From positions 1 through 8,894 of the forward strand of contig JAURLW010000121.1 of assembly GCA_030831005.1 (NCBI GenBank): a stretch of 8,894 nucleotides of DNA. Reading direction: 5' to 3'. Positions 8,001 to 8,894 of this stretch are shown here, piece after piece (position 1 is the stretch's first letter; the number at the start of each line of letters is the position of its first letter). Below the pieces are notes generated by a model. That model saw only the letters and a program-made list of their open reading frames with translations, was not told the origin of the DNA and searched no databases. The position numbers and the translations under genes are program-made. Source of the stretch: Bacteroidota bacterium. GTDB lineage: Bacteria; Bacteroidota; Bacteroidia; Chitinophagales; Chitinophagaceae.

Positions 8001-8580
8001 AGCGTTCCAAGAAATTAAAGCACGTCATGATTTTATTGTAGAGCAAAAAATGGACTTAGTAGATGCGAAGGTTTCTTTAATGAGCACCATTGAAGAAGTG
8101 GAAACAACAGCTAATGAGAAATTTAAAGAGACCTTTGATAAAGTAAGTGCTAATTTTAAAGAAGTATTTAAGGCCCTCTTTACCGCTGAAGATAATTGTG
8201 ATTTACGTTTAACAGATCCAACTAATGTTGCAGAAAGTGGCATTGAAATTTATGCTCAGCCTAAAGGTAAACGCCCTAGCACGCTAACACAATTGAGTGG
8301 AGGAGAAAAAACCTTGACCTCTACAGCATTCTTATTTGCTATCTATTTAATTAAGCCAGCACCATTCTGTATTCTAGATGAGGTAGATGCGCCTTTAGAT
8401 GATGCCAATGTAGGTAAGTTTACACACATGATTCGTCAATTCTCCGATAACTCTCAGTTTATTATTGTAACCCACAATAAACAAACTATGTCGGCAGTAG
8501 ATGTAATTTATGGTGTTACAATGCAAGAAGCGGGTGTTAGTAAATTAGTGCCCGTTGATTTTAGAAGTTTGAATGATTAA
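5044..8580 (+). CDS. smc: Chromosome segregation and condensation ATPase SMC
   Basis: The 1178-residue length is normal for bacterial SMC. Dimers of this cytoplasmic ATPase, with ScpA and ScpB, fold and help segregate the chromosome. The N-terminal head carries Walker A GPNGCGKSN (31-39). The first coiled-coil arm runs from about 170 to 500; no proline occurs from 93 to 506. The hinge covers about 503-665, including EGYPDSIKF (504-512), SDICTVQKEYRTALENVL (527-544) and the glycine-rich SVGGGSVGLFEGNKIGR (654-670). The returning arm runs from about 670 to 1020, with no proline from 600 to 981. The C-terminal head has signature LSGGEKTL (1084-1091), Walker B with catalytic Glu1113 in CILDEVDAPLDD (1109-1120) and switch His1144 in IVTHNK. 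The Q-loop reads AIIELGMVDD (139-148): the usual glutamine is replaced by Leu143. The gene begins at GTG, has its own probable promoter and a strong terminator after its TAA stop, and so appears monocistronic. scpA and scpB are not in the window. Confidence 0.97.
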   Translation: MRLKSLEIKGFKSFADKTVIQLDHPITGIVGPNGCGKSNIVDAIRWVIGEHKIKSLRSDNLDDLVFNGSRSRSASGMAEVSLTFENTRNLLPTEFTTVTITRKFYKSGESEYRLNDVTCRLKDIHNLFLDTGVSNDSYAIIELGMVDDIIKDKDGSRRRMLEQAAGISIYKTRKKEAKLKLDATEQDLNRIEDLLFEIGNNLRTLENQAKKAERYFQIKTEYKTVSVELAKASLEDFNEQYKTLNEQVTTETDRKIQLEAQVATEEASVTKDKVVLIEREQELNGLQKHFNELIAKISQLESDKKLAAQRLDYLKEREKSLAQFVEGAGQQLTQLQESIDFATTQIGDETAALATIQDELKELRAAVDVARADFDEKKNVVEQLRIGLQDQQRLQFDAEKKVAVADSSVMNLQRSMQQIVDEKTTREAQIKQWQEEKADHAIQIQEQQDRLQELITRQEEVKDKIFKAQEQLEAHRSNLVEENRKLDAKRNEHDLLKSLVDSLEGYPDSIKFLKKNAAWKSDAPLLSDICTVQKEYRTALENVLDSYLNYYVVENWQEALEAIQLLDTNKKGKANFFVLNQVAGNAQAAPSFSHPQVTPALATITVDAKYQALANQLLQHVFIADDLNALQELSLEKGMVLIDKKGNLMKGAYSVGGGSVGLFEGNKIGRAKNLVRLTEEITQLTATTQSLQNYIEETQTLITGFNQALNGQAIEQTKTSLNQLQNQEINLGNRIENFEHLNKQAVSRVADLQAQLDETQDSISDTREALATINEAYAAIQKNIAVADAAFKEVESAFNAANEKYNQHNLAYTRQQSKLDNLQQELAFRTNQLADLRIQIEKNNEQLAETHVQITATTATLQEGDAAWVALLKQKEVDEKVLNEKDRLYYEFRNTLSEQEGLLNQKRREKEQAEQLLTGIKDTLNELKLRLTGMKERLLLEFKVNIDDIIDEARTGTQTVEELSAEADKMKKRLDNIGEVNPTAIEAFQEIKARHDFIVEQKMDLVDAKVSLMSTIEEVETTANEKFKETFDKVSANFKEVFKALFTAEDNCDLRLTDPTNVAESGIEIYAQPKGKRPSTLTQLSGGEKTLTSTAFLFAIYLIKPAPFCILDEVDAPLDDANVGKFTHMIRQFSDNSQFIIVTHNKQTMSAVDVIYGVTMQEAGVSKLVPVDFRSLND

Positions 8581-8602
8581 TATAATTATTTTAATATTTG
8601 TT

Positions 8603-8627
8603 AAAGGTCGCATATGCGACCTTTTTT
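8603..8627 (+). terminator. Intrinsic terminator after smc
   Basis: A perfect 22-base palindrome at 8603-8624, AAAGGTCGCAT followed by ATGCGACCTTT, is continued by a T-run through 8627. It forms a stem with a four-base ATAT loop, 22 bases after the smc stop codon. The U-tract lies on the plus-strand transcript and ends smc; the A-run on the other side is only three bases long, so it should be weaker in reverse. Confidence 0.9.
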
Positions 8628-8675
8628 ATTTTTATCTTTTCATATTTATGTAAATATTTTAATTTATTTTGCACC

Positions 8676-8690
8676 GCAATTTTAAATTGC
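8676..8690. repeat. Short inverted repeat in the spacer before the last gene
   Basis: GCAATTT and AAATTGC form perfect seven-base arms around a single T. It lies about 130 bases before the next start codon, in otherwise AT-rich DNA with no clear promoter. The near-absent loop suits a protein-binding site better than an RNA hairpin, but chance is a fair explanation. I see nothing else of note between 8628 and 8821. Confidence 0.25.
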
Positions 8691-8821
8691 TTAGTGTTAA
8701 TTATAAATTTTGTTGGTTGTTATTATGGTGATTAATTACAGTTGAACTTATATAGAAAGAACTTAATTATCCTGTTTATTAATATCCCTTTACGTTAGTG
8801 TTTTATTTTAAAAGTAATTAT

Positions 8822-8894
8822 ATGAAAAAGTTATTCGTTGCTATTATGCTATTTCCTTTTGTCATTCCATCAAATGCACAAAATTGTTTGAATC
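8822..8894 (+). CDS. Secreted protein of unknown function, N-terminal fragment
   Basis: Only the first 24 codons are inside the window; the gene continues past its right edge. The peptide starts MKKLFVAIMLF and has two lysines, a hydrophobic core at about residues 4-15 and SNA before Gln20, which is a typical signal peptide with a likely cut after Ala19. The product is therefore probably periplasmic, outer-membrane or secreted. Nothing of the mature protein beyond QNCLN is visible, so no family can be named. ATG at 8822 gives a complete signal peptide. No Shine-Dalgarno sequence or convincing promoter stands upstream. The smc terminator lies about 195 bases before it, so it should be transcribed independently. 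Confidence 0.7.
   Translation, partial: MKKLFVAIMLFPFVIPSNAQNCLN

Noticed and set aside
5550..8120. Gln-, Glu- and Lys-rich, repetitive-looking DNA in the middle of smc, considered as tandem repeats.
   Set aside because: No true DNA repeat unit is maintained; the pattern is the heptad-like composition of the two SMC coiled-coil arms.
8628..8821. AT-rich spacer after the smc terminator, examined for a small RNA, riboswitch, tRNA or promoter.
   Set aside because: No tRNA arms, no known riboswitch core and no properly spaced TTTG / TAnnTTTG pair were found; only the short inverted repeat at 8676-8690 stands out.
1..8894. Whole-window search for insertion sequences, integrases, CRISPR repeats, toxin-antitoxin or defence genes.
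   Set aside because: All long open frames are housekeeping genes or an incomplete secreted protein; no terminal inverted repeats, target duplications, regularly spaced repeats or transposase motifs were seen.

Overview
The window is AT-rich and mostly ordinary chromosomal DNA, most likely from a member of the Bacteroidota, perhaps of the Chitinophagaceae/Sphingobacteriia side. The reasons are: an OstA-like envelope protein of the Bacteroidota type, an SMC protein with the IELGM form of the Q-loop seen in my recollection of that phylum, no clear Shine-Dalgarno sequences, TAA at all four visible stop codons, and a TAnnTTTG-type -7 promoter element before one gene and a near match before another. 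The family-level guess rests mainly on a genuine HscA and is weak.

Layout. At the left, two plus-strand genes 8 bases apart form a likely operon: a secreted OstA-like protein (55-1647), probably working in lipopolysaccharide transport or outer-membrane assembly, and a monofunctional aspartate kinase (1656-2924), the first enzyme of the lysine/diaminopimelate/threonine/methionine pathway. A perfect inverted repeat at 2924-2959 ends this operon and also the convergent minus-strand gene hscA (2958-4814), the specialised Hsp70 of iron-sulfur cluster assembly. hscA stands alone here, with no isc partner beside it. A 229-base divergent intergenic region (4815-5043) holds probable promoters for hscA and for smc, plus a cluster of short repeated motifs. 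The plus-strand smc gene (5044-8580) encodes a full-length 1178-residue chromosome-organising ATPase that starts at GTG. A strong palindromic terminator follows at 8603-8627, then about 200 bases of AT-rich spacer, then the first 24 codons of a secreted protein cut by the window end (8822-8894).

The genes are housekeeping functions from different processes (envelope, amino acids, Fe-S clusters, chromosome structure) and do not form one pathway. The only functional link I can suggest is that aspartate kinase feeds diaminopimelate to the cell wall while its operon partner serves the outer membrane. I found no mobile element, CRISPR array, tRNA, rRNA, defence system or other plainly new system. 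The points most worth checking are the altered SMC Q-loop, the reduced regulatory domain of the aspartate kinase, the isolated hscA, and the repeat-rich leader of smc.
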